From: Desulfomicrobium escambiense DSM 10707
GTDB taxonomy: Bacteria; Desulfobacterota; Desulfovibrionia; Desulfovibrionales; Desulfomicrobiaceae
Length of the DNA: 64,000 nt
Direction: 5' to 3'
NCBI RefSeq assembly: GCF_000428825.1
Contig: NZ_AUAR01000014.1
Coordinates: 1-64,000 of the forward strand
Shown: positions 16,692 to 25,557 of the stretch, piece by piece
Layout of the letters: every line of letters starts with the position of its first letter
How positions within the stretch are numbered: the first letter of the stretch is position 1
Made by a program: the position numbers and the translations under genes
Notes under the pieces: model-generated
Seen by the model: the letters and a program-made list of their open reading frames with translations, nothing else
Told to the model about the DNA's origin: nothing
The model's database searches: none

Positions 16692-17498
16692 ATGAACATC
16701 GGCAAAAGCGTACGACTGGAACGCATCTTCAACCGCAACACCGGGCGTAGCATCATCGTGCCCCTGGACCACGGGACCACCGTCGGCCCCATCGCCGGCC
16801 TGGTGGACCTGCGCGACACGGTCAACAAGGTCGCCGAAGGCGGCGCCAACGCGGTCCTGATGCACAAGGGCCTGCCCCGCTGCGCCCACCGCGGCCACGG
16901 CCGCGACGTGGGCCTCATCATCCACCTCTCGGCCAGCACGACCCTTTCCCCCTTCCCCAACGCCAAGATCCTGGTCAGTTCCGTGGAGGACGGCATCAAG
17001 CTCGGCGCCGACGCCGTGTCCGTGCACCTGAACCTGGGCGACGAGTCCGAGCGGGACATGCTGCGCGACATGGGCGAGGTGGCCTCCAAGTGCAACGAAT
17101 GGGGCATGCCGCTTCTGGCCATGATCTACGCCCGCGGCCCCAAGGTGAAGTCCGAATGGGACCCGGCCACGGTGGCCCACTGCGCCCGCCTCGGCGAGGA
17201 ACTCGGCGCCGACGTGATCAAGGTCGTGTACACCGGCGACGTGGATTCCTTCGCCCGGGTGACCGAGGGCTGCTGCGTGCCCGTGGTCATCGCCGGCGGC
17301 CCGCGCATGGACTCCCCCCGCGACATCCTGCAGATGGCCCACGACTCCATCGTCGCCGGCGGCGCAGGCCTGTCCATGGGCCGCAACATCTTCCAGGCCG
17401 ACGACCCGACCCGTCTGGTGCAGGCCCTGCACGCCGTGGTACACATGGACTACAGCGTCGACCAGGCCCTGGCCCTGCTCGAAGAACCCAAAATCTAA
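16692..17498 (+). CDS. 2-amino-3,7-dideoxy-D-threo-hept-6-ulosonate synthase (AroA')
   Basis: This class I aldolase-type enzyme makes the seven-carbon precursor of dehydroquinate in the alternative, archaeal-type entry to the shikimate pathway, replacing DAHP synthase. The 268 residues show the aldolase-family start SIIVPLDHGTT near 20, a probable Schiff-base Lys in DVIKVVYTGD near 179, and the phosphate-binding VIAGGP...GGAGLSMGRNIFQ region. It is the first structural gene after the attenuator, with GGAGGACATC before the ATG, and is followed after nine bases by its pathway partner AroB'. Confidence 0.93.
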   Translation: MNIGKSVRLERIFNRNTGRSIIVPLDHGTTVGPIAGLVDLRDTVNKVAEGGANAVLMHKGLPRCAHRGHGRDVGLIIHLSASTTLSPFPNAKILVSSVEDGIKLGADAVSVHLNLGDESERDMLRDMGEVASKCNEWGMPLLAMIYARGPKVKSEWDPATVAHCARLGEELGADVIKVVYTGDVDSFARVTEGCCVPVVIAGGPRMDSPRDILQMAHDSIVAGGAGLSMGRNIFQADDPTRLVQALHAVVHMDYSVDQALALLEEPKI

Positions 17499-17507
17499 GG
17501 CCGGGAC

Positions 17508-18476
17508 ATGAAAAACGTACTCTTCTGCGCCGTGCCCTTCGACAAGGGCGAAGTCACCCTGGCCCTGGAGTCCGGCGTCGACGCCGTCATCACGGACCGC
17601 GAACACGTCGCCGCCGTGCAGGCCCTGAGCAAGACCCCGGTCCTGGCAGCCGAAGACCAGCCCTACGTCCGACTCGACAGCAAGGCCGACGAGGAGGAGG
17701 CCGTGCGCCTTCTCGCCCAGGGCCGGGACGTCATCCTGCGCGAAGGCTGGGAGATCATCCCCGTGGAGAACATCCTGGCCCAATCCGACCGTCTGGCCGT
17801 GGAGGCGTCGAGCCTGGAGCGGGCGCGCCTGGCGGCGGGCATTCTCGAACGCGGCGTCAAAACAGTGGTCGTCCTGCCCTCGGCCGCCGCCGACCTCAAG
17901 ACCATCGTCCGCGAACTCAAACTGAGCCAGGGAACCATGGAACTGGAAGCCGCCACCATCACCGCCGTGACCTCGGCTGGCCTGGGCCACCGCGTCTGCG
18001 TCGACACCATGAGCCTTTTGAAAACCGGCCAGGGCATGTTGGTGGGCAACTCCAGCGCCTTCACCTTCCTGGTCAACGCCGAGACCGAGTCCAACCCCTA
18101 CGTGGCCCCACGCCCCTTCCGCATCAACGCCGGCGCCGTGCACGCCTACGCCGTCATGCCCGGGGACCGCACCACCTATCTCGACGAGCTGAAAACCGGC
18201 TCCGAAGTCCTCGTCGTCGGCGCCGACGGCTCCACCACCCTGGCCACCGTGGGCCGCTGCAAGGTCGAGATCCGGCCCATGCTGCTCATCGAAGCCGAGT
18301 GCGGAGGACGCAAGGGCACCGTCTTCCTGCAGAACGCCGAAACCATCCGCATGGTCCGCGACGACGGACGCCCCGTCAGCGTGGTGGACCTTCAGGCCGG
18401 GGACAAGGTGCTCTGCCGCACGGACCAGGCCGGACGGCACTTCGGCATGCGCATCACCGAGGAGATCAGCGAATGA
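17508..18476 (+). CDS. 3-dehydroquinate synthase II (AroB')
   Basis: It converts the product of AroA' to 3-dehydroquinate by NAD-dependent oxidative deamination and cyclisation. The 322 residues carry the family block GLGHRVCVDTMSLLKTGQGM and VGNSSAFTFLVN near 165-200, and the C-terminal GDKVLCRTDQAGRHFG. It bears no relation to the usual AroB. Its stop overlaps the pheA start (ATGA), so the two are translationally coupled. Confidence 0.95.
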   Translation: MKNVLFCAVPFDKGEVTLALESGVDAVITDREHVAAVQALSKTPVLAAEDQPYVRLDSKADEEEAVRLLAQGRDVILREGWEIIPVENILAQSDRLAVEASSLERARLAAGILERGVKTVVVLPSAAADLKTIVRELKLSQGTMELEAATITAVTSAGLGHRVCVDTMSLLKTGQGMLVGNSSAFTFLVNAETESNPYVAPRPFRINAGAVHAYAVMPGDRTTYLDELKTGSEVLVVGADGSTTLATVGRCKVEIRPMLLIEAECGGRKGTVFLQNAETIRMVRDDGRPVSVVDLQAGDKVLCRTDQAGRHFGMRITEEISE

Positions 18477-19591
18477 CCTCCGCCACGCAGCGCCTGACCG
18501 AGATCCGCGAACAGATCGACGCCCTGGACGAGAAGCTCCTCGACCTGCTGAACAAGCGCGCGGGCCTGAGCCGCGAGGTGGGCCAGATCAAGTCCGACTC
18601 CCTGGACGTGGTCTTCAAACCCTTCCGGGAGAAGGAGGTCTTGAACCGCCTCCTGGCCATGAGCCCCGGCGTCCTGCCCGAAGACCACCTGCGCGCCATC
18701 TACCGCGAGATCCTGTCCTCGTCGCGCCGCCTACAGCAACCCCAGACCGTGGCCTACCTCGGGCCCGAGGGCACCTTCACGCATCTGGCGGGCCTGGAGT
18801 ACCTGGGCCGGTCCATGGATTTCACGCCCTGCCCGACCCTGCACGACGTGTTCCTGACCGTGGCTTCGCGCAAGGCCGACTTGGGCGTCATTCCGCTCGA
18901 AAACTCCCTGCAGGGCAGCGTCGGCCAAAGCCTGGACCTCTTCCTGCAGTACAACGTCTACATCCACGCCGAACTCTTCAGCCGCATCAGCCACGCCCTG
19001 CTGGCCACTCGCACGGACCTGGCCGCCATCCGCACGGTCTACTCCCACCCCCAGGCCCTGGCCCAGTGTTCGGAGTGGCTCAGGACCAACGTGCCCCAGG
19101 CCGCCGTGGTCCCGGTGGAGAGCACCGCCGCCGCGGCCGCCCGCGCCGAGCGCGAGGGCGAGGGCGCGGCCGCCATCGGCCACCCGCGCCTGGTGGAGCG
19201 CTACGGGCTCAAGGCCGTGGCCCTGGACATCCAGGACCTGCCCGACAACTGGACGCGATTTTTGGTCATCGGCCCCACGCCCACGGTCGGCAGCAGCCGC
19301 GACAAGACGTCGCTGCTTTTCACCACGCCCGACCGACCCGGCGCCCTGGCCGCCATCCTGAACCACCTGGCCGACCAGGGGCTCAACCTGACCAAGCTGG
19401 AGTCGCGGCCGCTCAAAGGCGAAAAGTGGAAGTACGTCTTCTTCATGGACGTGGAGTGCGACCTGTCCCAAGAGCAGTACGAGAACACCATGAAGCACCT
19501 GACCAGCCTCTGCCACACCATGCGCGTGCTGGGCAGCTACCCCACGGGCCCGCACCTCTACGGCGCAGGCATGCCTCAGGAACAGTCATGA
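18473..19591 (+). CDS. pheA: Bifunctional chorismate mutase / prephenate dehydratase
   Basis: It commits chorismate to phenylalanine. The 372 residues comprise an AroQ chorismate mutase (about 5-85, EIREQIDALDEKLLDLLNKR), a prephenate dehydratase (about 92-270, AYLGPEGTFTHLA and the catalytic Thr-Arg-Phe in NWTRFLVIG), and a C-terminal ACT domain (about 283-360) with the Phe-binding motif LTKLESRP, so Phe feedback is expected. A much longer frame reads through upstream genes; the ATGA overlap with AroB' sets the start. Confidence 0.96.
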   Translation: MTSATQRLTEIREQIDALDEKLLDLLNKRAGLSREVGQIKSDSLDVVFKPFREKEVLNRLLAMSPGVLPEDHLRAIYREILSSSRRLQQPQTVAYLGPEGTFTHLAGLEYLGRSMDFTPCPTLHDVFLTVASRKADLGVIPLENSLQGSVGQSLDLFLQYNVYIHAELFSRISHALLATRTDLAAIRTVYSHPQALAQCSEWLRTNVPQAAVVPVESTAAAAARAEREGEGAAAIGHPRLVERYGLKAVALDIQDLPDNWTRFLVIGPTPTVGSSRDKTSLLFTTPDRPGALAAILNHLADQGLNLTKLESRPLKGEKWKYVFFMDVECDLSQEQYENTMKHLTSLCHTMRVLGSYPTGPHLYGAGMPQEQS

Positions 19592-20934
19592 ACTCCGTCA
19601 TCGATATCACCGCGCCGTCGTCCAAGTCCCTGTCGCACCGGGCGCTCATCTGCGCGGCCCTGGCCGAGGGCGAGTCCCTGCTCGAAGGCGTCCTCGACAG
19701 CCAGGATCTGACCCGCACGGCCCAGTGCCTGCGGCAGCTCGGCGCGGTCATCGAACCACAAGGCGAGAAGCTTTTCGTGCGCGGCAGCGGTGGCCGGGCC
19801 TTGCCGGACGCCTCCGGTGTCATTTCCATGAACGTAGGCGAGTCCGGCACCACCTGCCGCCTCATGGCCGGCGTGGTCACGGCCATCCCCGGCGCCTACC
19901 GCATTCACGGCGAGGGCCGCATGCACGACCGGCCCGTCCGGCACCTGACGGACGCGCTCATCCAGCAGGGCGTGGACGTGGCCTTCGAGGACAAGGACGG
20001 CTACCCGCCCGTGGTCCTGACCAGCCGGGGCCTTGCGGGAGGCGAGGTGACCATCAACCTGGAGCAGAGCAGCCAGTACCTCTCGGGCCTGCTCCTGGCC
20101 GCCCCGCTGGCGGCCGGGCCGACCGTCATCCGGCTCATGGGCCGGACCATCGCCTCCTGGCCCTATGTCGCCCTGACGCTGGACTCCATGGCCCGCTTCG
20201 GCGTGCCCGTGAGCCTGGAGCGCCGCGCGGCCGACGGCTGGGCGCCCTGCACCCACGCGGGAGCAGCAAACCTTCCGCCCGTGGACATCCGGCTCGTCGT
20301 CCACCCGGCGCCGTATCGGTCCGGCGCCATGCGCGTCGAGGGCGACTGGTCCAACGCCTCCTATTTCCTGGCCGCCGGGGCCGTGGGCAAGGCGCCTGTG
20401 CGCATCGCCGGCCTGAACCGCGATTCGGCCCAGGGCGACCGGTTCATGCTCGACATCCTGGAGCGCATGGGTGGGCGCGTGGAGTGGGACGGCGACGCCG
20501 TCACGGTCTTCCCGTCGGCTCTGCGCGGCGCGAGGATCGACATGAACGCCTGCCCGGACATCGTGCCCACGGTGGCGGCCATGGCCGCCTTCGCAACCGG
20601 CGAGACGATCATTTCCGGCGCGGCGCACCTGGCCCTCAAGGAGTGCGACCGCATCCAGGGACCAGTCACGGAGTTGTCCAAAGCCGGCGTGGGCATCGAA
20701 GCCCGGCCCGACGGCATGGTCATCCGCGGCACCGGAACCCTCCCGCAGCGCAGCGTCGACCTGTGCACCTACGGCGACCATCGCATGGCAATGAGCCTGT
20801 CCCTGCTGGAACTGGCCGGAATCACAGTGCGCCTGGACAACCCCGGCTGCGTGGCCAAGTCCTTCCCCGGGTTCTGGGATGTGTGGGCCAAGATTCGCTT
20901 CGGCAACGGCATCGGAGCGCATCATGCTGCGTGA
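19588..20934 (+). CDS. aroA: 3-phosphoshikimate 1-carboxyvinyltransferase (EPSP synthase)
   Basis: It joins shikimate-3-phosphate and PEP in the pathway to chorismate. The 448 residues show SSKSLSHRAL at the N-terminus (substrate Lys), HDRPVRHLTDAL, ALKECDRI and YGDHRMAMS near the C-terminus. The usual NAGT loop reads ESGTTCRLM here, a divergent form that could affect inhibitor sensitivity. The start overlaps the pheA stop (ATGA); the alternative longer frame belongs to no gene. Confidence 0.95.
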   Translation: MNSVIDITAPSSKSLSHRALICAALAEGESLLEGVLDSQDLTRTAQCLRQLGAVIEPQGEKLFVRGSGGRALPDASGVISMNVGESGTTCRLMAGVVTAIPGAYRIHGEGRMHDRPVRHLTDALIQQGVDVAFEDKDGYPPVVLTSRGLAGGEVTINLEQSSQYLSGLLLAAPLAAGPTVIRLMGRTIASWPYVALTLDSMARFGVPVSLERRAADGWAPCTHAGAANLPPVDIRLVVHPAPYRSGAMRVEGDWSNASYFLAAGAVGKAPVRIAGLNRDSAQGDRFMLDILERMGGRVEWDGDAVTVFPSALRGARIDMNACPDIVPTVAAMAAFATGETIISGAAHLALKECDRIQGPVTELSKAGVGIEARPDGMVIRGTGTLPQRSVDLCTYGDHRMAMSLSLLELAGITVRLDNPGCVAKSFPGFWDVWAKIRFGNGIGAHHAA

Positions 20935-21703
20935 CGCGTCCTCCCCCGTGGTCGTCATCGGCGCCAAGGGTCAGATGGGCGCGCGTTTCGCGCGTGCTTT
21001 TCGCGACGCCGGGCACCCGGTGGCGGAATTCGACCACCCGCTGGACCAAGGCGCCCTGCCGCAGGCCGTGCGCATGGCCGGGCTGGTGCTCCTGTGCGTG
21101 CCCATCACGGCCATGCGCGAGGTGGTCAAGATCGTTGCCCCGCACCTGACGGAAGAAACAATTCTGGCCGACATCTGCTCCGTGAAGGTCCAGCCCCTGC
21201 ACGAGATGCTCGACGCCACCACCACGCCCGTCGTCGGCACCCACCCGCTTTTCGGCCCCCAGACACTTGACGCGGAGCTGCGAATTGCCGTAACTCCAGG
21301 GCGTGGCCAGGAAGCGACCGATAATCTATCAGACTGCTTCCGCAACCTGGGGTTCGCCCCCTTCACCACGACGGCCGATGAGCATGACAGTGCCATGGCC
21401 TACATTCAAGGACTGAACTTCGTGACAACCGTCGCCTACCTTTGCGCCTCCCCCCTGGAAACCGGAATCGAGCGGTTCTTCACGCCCTCGTTCGGTCGGC
21501 GCATGGAAGCGGCCACGAAAATGATCACCGAGGACGCATCCCTCTTCTCCACCATGTTCGAAGCAAACCCCCACAGCCTCGAGGCCGTACGCATGTTCCG
21601 TTCGTACCTGAACGTCGCCGCCGGCGGCGATCTGGAACTGCTGAGCCAGAAGGCTCTTTGGTGGTGGCGCAAGCAGCATGACGCAGGGGGACCCGCTTCC
21701 TGA
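20924..21703 (+). CDS. tyrA: Prephenate dehydrogenase, with a Trp-Trp-Trp C-terminus
   Basis: It converts prephenate to 4-hydroxyphenylpyruvate for tyrosine synthesis. The 259 residues have an N-terminal nucleotide fold (VIGAKGQMGARFARAF), the catalytic-region THPLFGPQTL near 105, and a helical C-terminal domain. The start with GGAG upstream overlaps aroA by 11 bases. The last residues are ALWWWRKQHDAGGPAS: Trp246-248 are consecutive TGG codons 34 bases before the stop. Their position directly before a terminator suggests that the end of tyrA doubles as the leader of a Trp-specific attenuator for the trp genes. Confidence 0.94.
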   Translation: MLRDASSPVVVIGAKGQMGARFARAFRDAGHPVAEFDHPLDQGALPQAVRMAGLVLLCVPITAMREVVKIVAPHLTEETILADICSVKVQPLHEMLDATTTPVVGTHPLFGPQTLDAELRIAVTPGRGQEATDNLSDCFRNLGFAPFTTTADEHDSAMAYIQGLNFVTTVAYLCASPLETGIERFFTPSFGRRMEAATKMITEDASLFSTMFEANPHSLEAVRMFRSYLNVAAGGDLELLSQKALWWWRKQHDAGGPAS

Positions 21704-21779
21704 CGGCATGCAGTGCCGTCGGTAAAGGTACAAAAGGCTTGAAAGGCCGGATCCTCCTGCAGGATCCGGCCTTTTTTTT
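21659..21779 (+). promoter_or_regulatory. Internal Trp attenuator at the tyrA-trpE junction
   Basis: TGG TGG TGG (21659-21667) lies in the tyrA frame. Segment 21683-21695 (GCAGGGGGACCCG) can pair with 21748-21760 (CGGATCCTCCTGC): 12 of 13 positions pair, with one G-U and one C-A mismatch. This would occupy the terminator's ascending arm and loop. A ribosome stalled at the Trp codons would leave 21683-21695 free; one at the tyrA stop (21701) would cover it. A further hairpin, GACGGCA / TGCCGTC (21702-21720), surrounds the stop and can compete with pairing of 21676-21683 to 21704-21711. Confidence 0.78.
21742..21779 (+). terminator. Strong intrinsic terminator between tyrA and trpE
   Basis: AAAGGCCGGATCC / GGATCCGGCCTTT, a perfect 13-bp stem with a seven-base loop, followed by five further T residues. 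It lies 39 bases after the tyrA stop and 35 bases before the trpE ATG, leaving no room for a promoter between it and trpE. Confidence 0.95.
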
Positions 21780-21814
21780 ATCCGAAAATTGCAACGATCG
21801 ACGATGGAGACACC

Positions 21815-23227
21815 ATGATCACCCTACCGCAACAGGGAACCTGGCTCCCGGCGGACACCCAGACGCCCATCTCCCTGTACCTCACGCTGGTGCGGGACAA
21901 GCAGGGCTTCCTGCTGGAGAGCACCGAGGTCGACGGCCGCCTGGGCCGCTACAGCCTCATCGGCTGGGACTACCGGATGATCCTGTCCTGCGTGGACGGC
22001 AAGCTCGACGTGCAGAGCTACGACCCGCGCCTGCACCCGCTCAAGGAATTCAGCGGCCGGGAATACGTGCAGGGCCTGCGCGCCTGCCTGAACGAGCTTA
22101 CCGTCACGGGCCCCGAGAACCTGGGCAAGCTCCCGGCCGTGACCAGGAGCGTGTGCGGCTACATGGCCTACAACATGGCCGGCATCTTCGAGCCGGCCCT
22201 GGCCGACCGGCTGCGGCCCGAGGAAGGGCGTTCCATCATGGTCCTGCCGGGCAAGGTCATCCTCTTCGACCACCTGCACCACCGCTGCTGCTACCTGACG
22301 CTGGATTCGACCACCAGCCTGAACGGCTGCCAGCGTCCGAGCACCCCGGCCCCGCCCATGGTCGGCGGCATCGCCACCACGCCGGGCCAGGATGAATTCC
22401 TGCGCCGGGTGGGCCGGGCCAAGGAGCTCATCACCGAGGGCGAGGCCATCCAGATCGTGCTCTCGACGCGCTTCTCCGCCCCCTTCACGGGCTCCCCCTT
22501 CGAGCTGTACCGCCGGCTGCGCCAGATCAACCCCTCGCCCTACACCTTCTTCATGTCCTTCGGAGAACTCACGATCATGGGCTCCTCGCCGGAACTGCTC
22601 ATCCGCTGCGAAGATGGACTGCTCCAACTGCGCCCCATCGCTGGCACCCGCGTGCGCGGCGCCACCGAGGCCGAGGACCAGGAACTGGCCGAGGACCTGC
22701 TGGCCGACGAGAAGGAGCGGGCCGAGCACGTCATGCTCGTGGATTTGGGCCGAAACGATCTCGGCCGTATCGCCGCCCCCGGCACGGTACACGTCGACAG
22801 GTACATGCAAGTCGAGCGTTTCTCCCACGTCATGCACCTGACCTCCTACCTCTCGGCCCGCCTGGCCGAAGGGCTCGATGCCATCGACGTGCTGAAGGCC
22901 GGTTTCCCGGCCGGGACGGTTTCGGGCGCGCCCAAGATCCGGGCCATGCAGATCATCGCCGACGAGGAGAAGCTGGATCGCGGGCCCTACGCCGGCGGCA
23001 TCGGCTGGATCGGCCTGGACCAGGGGCAGGTCAACCTCGACACGGGCATCACCATCCGCTCCCTGTGGGTCGAGAACGGCCAGATCCACTGGCAGGCGGG
23101 CGCGGGGCTGGTCTTCGACTCGGACCCCGAGAAGGAATGGCAGGAGTGTCACAACAAGGCCAGAGCGATTTTGAAGGCCATCACCAGCACCGGAGGCGGC
23201 GATGATTTTACTGATAGACAACTTTGA
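21815..23227 (+). CDS. trpE: Anthranilate synthase component I
   Basis: TrpE makes anthranilate from chorismate with ammonia supplied by TrpG. The 470 residues include the Trp feedback element LLES near residue 28, and the chorismate-binding C-terminal domain with IQIVLSTRF, SPELLIR, PIAGTRVRG, DLGRNDLGRI and the GTVSGAPKIRAM block. GGAG precedes the ATG. It is the first gene after the internal attenuator, and its 3' end overlaps trpG by 26 bases, fitting stoichiometric subunit synthesis. Confidence 0.97.
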   Translation: MITLPQQGTWLPADTQTPISLYLTLVRDKQGFLLESTEVDGRLGRYSLIGWDYRMILSCVDGKLDVQSYDPRLHPLKEFSGREYVQGLRACLNELTVTGPENLGKLPAVTRSVCGYMAYNMAGIFEPALADRLRPEEGRSIMVLPGKVILFDHLHHRCCYLTLDSTTSLNGCQRPSTPAPPMVGGIATTPGQDEFLRRVGRAKELITEGEAIQIVLSTRFSAPFTGSPFELYRRLRQINPSPYTFFMSFGELTIMGSSPELLIRCEDGLLQLRPIAGTRVRGATEAEDQELAEDLLADEKERAEHVMLVDLGRNDLGRIAAPGTVHVDRYMQVERFSHVMHLTSYLSARLAEGLDAIDVLKAGFPAGTVSGAPKIRAMQIIADEEKLDRGPYAGGIGWIGLDQGQVNLDTGITIRSLWVENGQIHWQAGAGLVFDSDPEKEWQECHNKARAILKAITSTGGGDDFTDRQL

Positions 23228-23786
23228 CTCGTTTACTTTCAACCTGGTTCAGGTTTTCCAGTCTTTGGGCGCAAACCCCTTGGTGCTGCGTAACAACGAG
23301 CCGGAAATCCTGAACCTGGCCGAAAGCCCGGACCTGCGCGGCGCCATCCTCTCCCCCGGCCCAAGCCACCCGCGCAACACGGGGCTGTGCCTGCGGTTTC
23401 TCGACCTGGTGCCCCGGACCACGCCGATCCTTGGCGTCTGTCTCGGCCACCAGACCCTCTCGCACCACAGCGGCGTGACCGTTGGCCAGGCCAGACACAT
23501 CATGCACGGCAAGACCTCGGACATCCGCCACGACGGGACCGGCCTCTTCGAAGGCGTGCCGAACCCCATGCAGATCGGCCGCTACCATTCCCTGGCCGTG
23601 CATGAGGACGGCCGCACGGACCTGCCCTTCGACATCACCGCCCGCACGGAAAACGGCGAAGTCATGGCCCTGGCCTTCCGGGACCGGCCATGGGTCGGCG
23701 TGCAGTTCCACCCCGAGTCCGTGCTCACGCCGGACGGCCCCAAGCTTCTCAAAAACTTCCTGAACATGTGCGACGCCAAGGAGTAA
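23202..23786 (+). CDS. trpG: Anthranilate synthase component II (glutamine amidotransferase)
   Basis: The 194-residue class I amidotransferase supplies ammonia to TrpE. The catalytic triad is visible as Cys in GVCLGHQT and His and Glu in VQFHPESVLT; the oxyanion loop is ILSPGPSHP. It is a stand-alone TrpG, not fused to TrpD. Its start lies inside trpE, so translation is likely coupled. Confidence 0.97.
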   Translation: MILLIDNFDSFTFNLVQVFQSLGANPLVLRNNEPEILNLAESPDLRGAILSPGPSHPRNTGLCLRFLDLVPRTTPILGVCLGHQTLSHHSGVTVGQARHIMHGKTSDIRHDGTGLFEGVPNPMQIGRYHSLAVHEDGRTDLPFDITARTENGEVMALAFRDRPWVGVQFHPESVLTPDGPKLLKNFLNMCDAKE

Positions 23787-23789
23787 GCC

Positions 23790-24791
23790 ATGAACACCAT
23801 AAGCCACATCCTCGAACACCTGACCACGGGCGCGGACCTCTCCGCTCCCCAGGCCCGGGAGGCCTTCGACCTTCTGCTGACCGGCGAAGTCTCCCCGGTG
23901 CAGGCCGGGGCCTTCCTCATGGGCCTGCGCGCCAAGGGCGAGACCGCCGCCGAGCTCTCTGCCGCGGTGGACGCGGCCCTCGGCCAGGCCCGGCTCATCC
24001 CCGGCCTGTCGGGCAAGCGCATCGACACCTGCGGCACGGGCGGCGACGGCCAGCACAGCTTCAACTGCTCCACGGCCGTATCCTTCTTCCTGGCCGACAT
24101 GGGCTACCAGGTCGTCAAGCACGGCAACCGCGCCGTGTCGAGCACGTGCGGCAGCGCCGACGTGGTCGAAGACCTGGGCTACCCGCTGGTCACGGACCCC
24201 GAGGCGGCGCGGGACGAACTGGCCAGGCGCAACTTCGTCTTCCTCTTCGCCCCGCACTTCCACCCGGCCTTCCGCCACGTGGGCCCGGTGCGGCAGCAGC
24301 TCGGCGTGCGGACCATCTTCAACCTCATGGGGCCGCTTTTGAACCCGGCCATGCCCACGCACCAGATCCTGGGCGTGCCGGACTTCCGCTTCGCGCCCAT
24401 GATCGCCCAGGTCCTGGCCGGAAGAAAGGGCCTGGAGCGCGCGGCCATCGTCCACGGCGCAGGCGGCTTCGACGAGCTGACCCCCTGCGGTCCGGGGCAG
24501 GTCATCTTCGTCGAGCACGGCACGATCCGCGACGCGATCATTGACCCGGCCGACTTCGGGCTGGCGACCTGCGTGCCCCGGGACCTGGCCTGCGAAAACA
24601 AGGAGGAGGCCCTGAAGCTGCAACGCCGGGTCCTGGCCGGACAGGGACCGAAGTCCCTCCGGGACATGGTCACCCTGAACCTCGGCGTGGCCCTGCACCT
24701 GCTTGAAGACAATCTGCCCCTGGATATGGCCATGGATATGGCCCAGGCCAAGGTCGAACAGGGCCTGTCCAGCGGAGCGCTCCATGCTTGA
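23790..24791 (+). CDS. trpD: Anthranilate phosphoribosyltransferase
   Basis: TrpD transfers phosphoribose from PRPP to anthranilate. The 333 residues contain the PRPP-binding CGTGGDGQHSFNCSTA, KHGNRAVSSTCGSADV and the NLMGPLLNPA stretch. It starts three bases after trpG and overlaps trpC by eight bases. Confidence 0.97.
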   Translation: MNTISHILEHLTTGADLSAPQAREAFDLLLTGEVSPVQAGAFLMGLRAKGETAAELSAAVDAALGQARLIPGLSGKRIDTCGTGGDGQHSFNCSTAVSFFLADMGYQVVKHGNRAVSSTCGSADVVEDLGYPLVTDPEAARDELARRNFVFLFAPHFHPAFRHVGPVRQQLGVRTIFNLMGPLLNPAMPTHQILGVPDFRFAPMIAQVLAGRKGLERAAIVHGAGGFDELTPCGPGQVIFVEHGTIRDAIIDPADFGLATCVPRDLACENKEEALKLQRRVLAGQGPKSLRDMVTLNLGVALHLLEDNLPLDMAMDMAQAKVEQGLSSGALHA

Positions 24792-25557
24792 AAAATTCCG
24801 GGCCGCCAAACAGGCCGAAATCGATGAGCTGAAGCGCCTACGCGACGCAGGATCCACGCACGCGACCTATGCCGGGCACAGACCGGGCTTCGGAACCGCC
24901 CTGACCGCCCCCGGTTCGTCCGGCATCATCGCCGAATACAAGCGCGCCTCCCCGTCCAAGGGCGACATCAACCTCGGCGTCCCGCCCCACGAGACGTGCG
25001 AAGGCTACGCCCGCGCCGGAGCCTGCGCCCTGTCCATCCTGACCGAGAGCCGCTACTTCAAGGGCGACCTGGCCTTCCTGGCCGAGGTCGCGCCCGTCGG
25101 CCTGCCGCTGCTGCGCAAGGACTTCATCGTCGACCCGCTGCAGGTGGAGGCTACGGCCGCCACGCCGGCCTCGGCCATCCTGCTCATCGTGCGCATGTTC
25201 GAGGACCAGGACGACCTGGCCTATCTGCACGGGCTTTGCGTCTCCCTGCGCCTCGAACCAGTCGTAGAGGTCTTCGACGAGCGGGACCTGGACCGGGCCA
25301 AGGAGCTCGGGGCGCGCATCATCCAGGTCAACAACCGCGACCTGGGCACCCTGGCCACGGACCTCGGCCGCTGTCTGGACATGGTGCGGCGCAAGAAGGA
25401 AGGTGAAATCTGGATCGGGGCCAGCGGCATATCGACCCCGGAACAGGTCCGCGAGCTTCGGTCCGCCGGGCTCGACGCCCTGCTCATCGGCACGGCCCTC
25501 ATGCAACACGGCGACCCGGGCCGCGGGCTGGCCCAACTGGCGGGAGGACGGTCATGA
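24784..25557 (+). CDS. trpC: Indole-3-glycerol phosphate synthase
   Basis: A 257-residue TIM barrel that closes the indole ring. Visible active-site elements are YKRASPSKGDI, LLRKDFIVD, PVVEVFDE, QVNNRDL and GASGIST. The frame is open for 27 codons upstream, but the ATG at 24784 within the last trpD codons gives the normal N-terminus MLEKFRAAKQAEI. It is separate from trpF, not fused. Confidence 0.96.
   Translation: MLEKFRAAKQAEIDELKRLRDAGSTHATYAGHRPGFGTALTAPGSSGIIAEYKRASPSKGDINLGVPPHETCEGYARAGACALSILTESRYFKGDLAFLAEVAPVGLPLLRKDFIVDPLQVEATAATPASAILLIVRMFEDQDDLAYLHGLCVSLRLEPVVEVFDERDLDRAKELGARIIQVNNRDLGTLATDLGRCLDMVRRKKEGEIWIGASGISTPEQVRELRSAGLDALLIGTALMQHGDPGRGLAQLAGGRS

Noticed and set aside
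16386-18440. 684-codon minus frame opposite aroA' and aroB', rich in His, Gly and Val
   Set aside because: Antisense shadow of two clear aromatic pathway genes, and it also crosses the leader and terminator.
17090-18472. Upstream extension of the pheA frame, very rich in Arg, Pro and Gly
   Set aside because: It overlaps aroA' and aroB' in another frame; the ATGA overlap at 18473 gives a normal PheA N-terminus.
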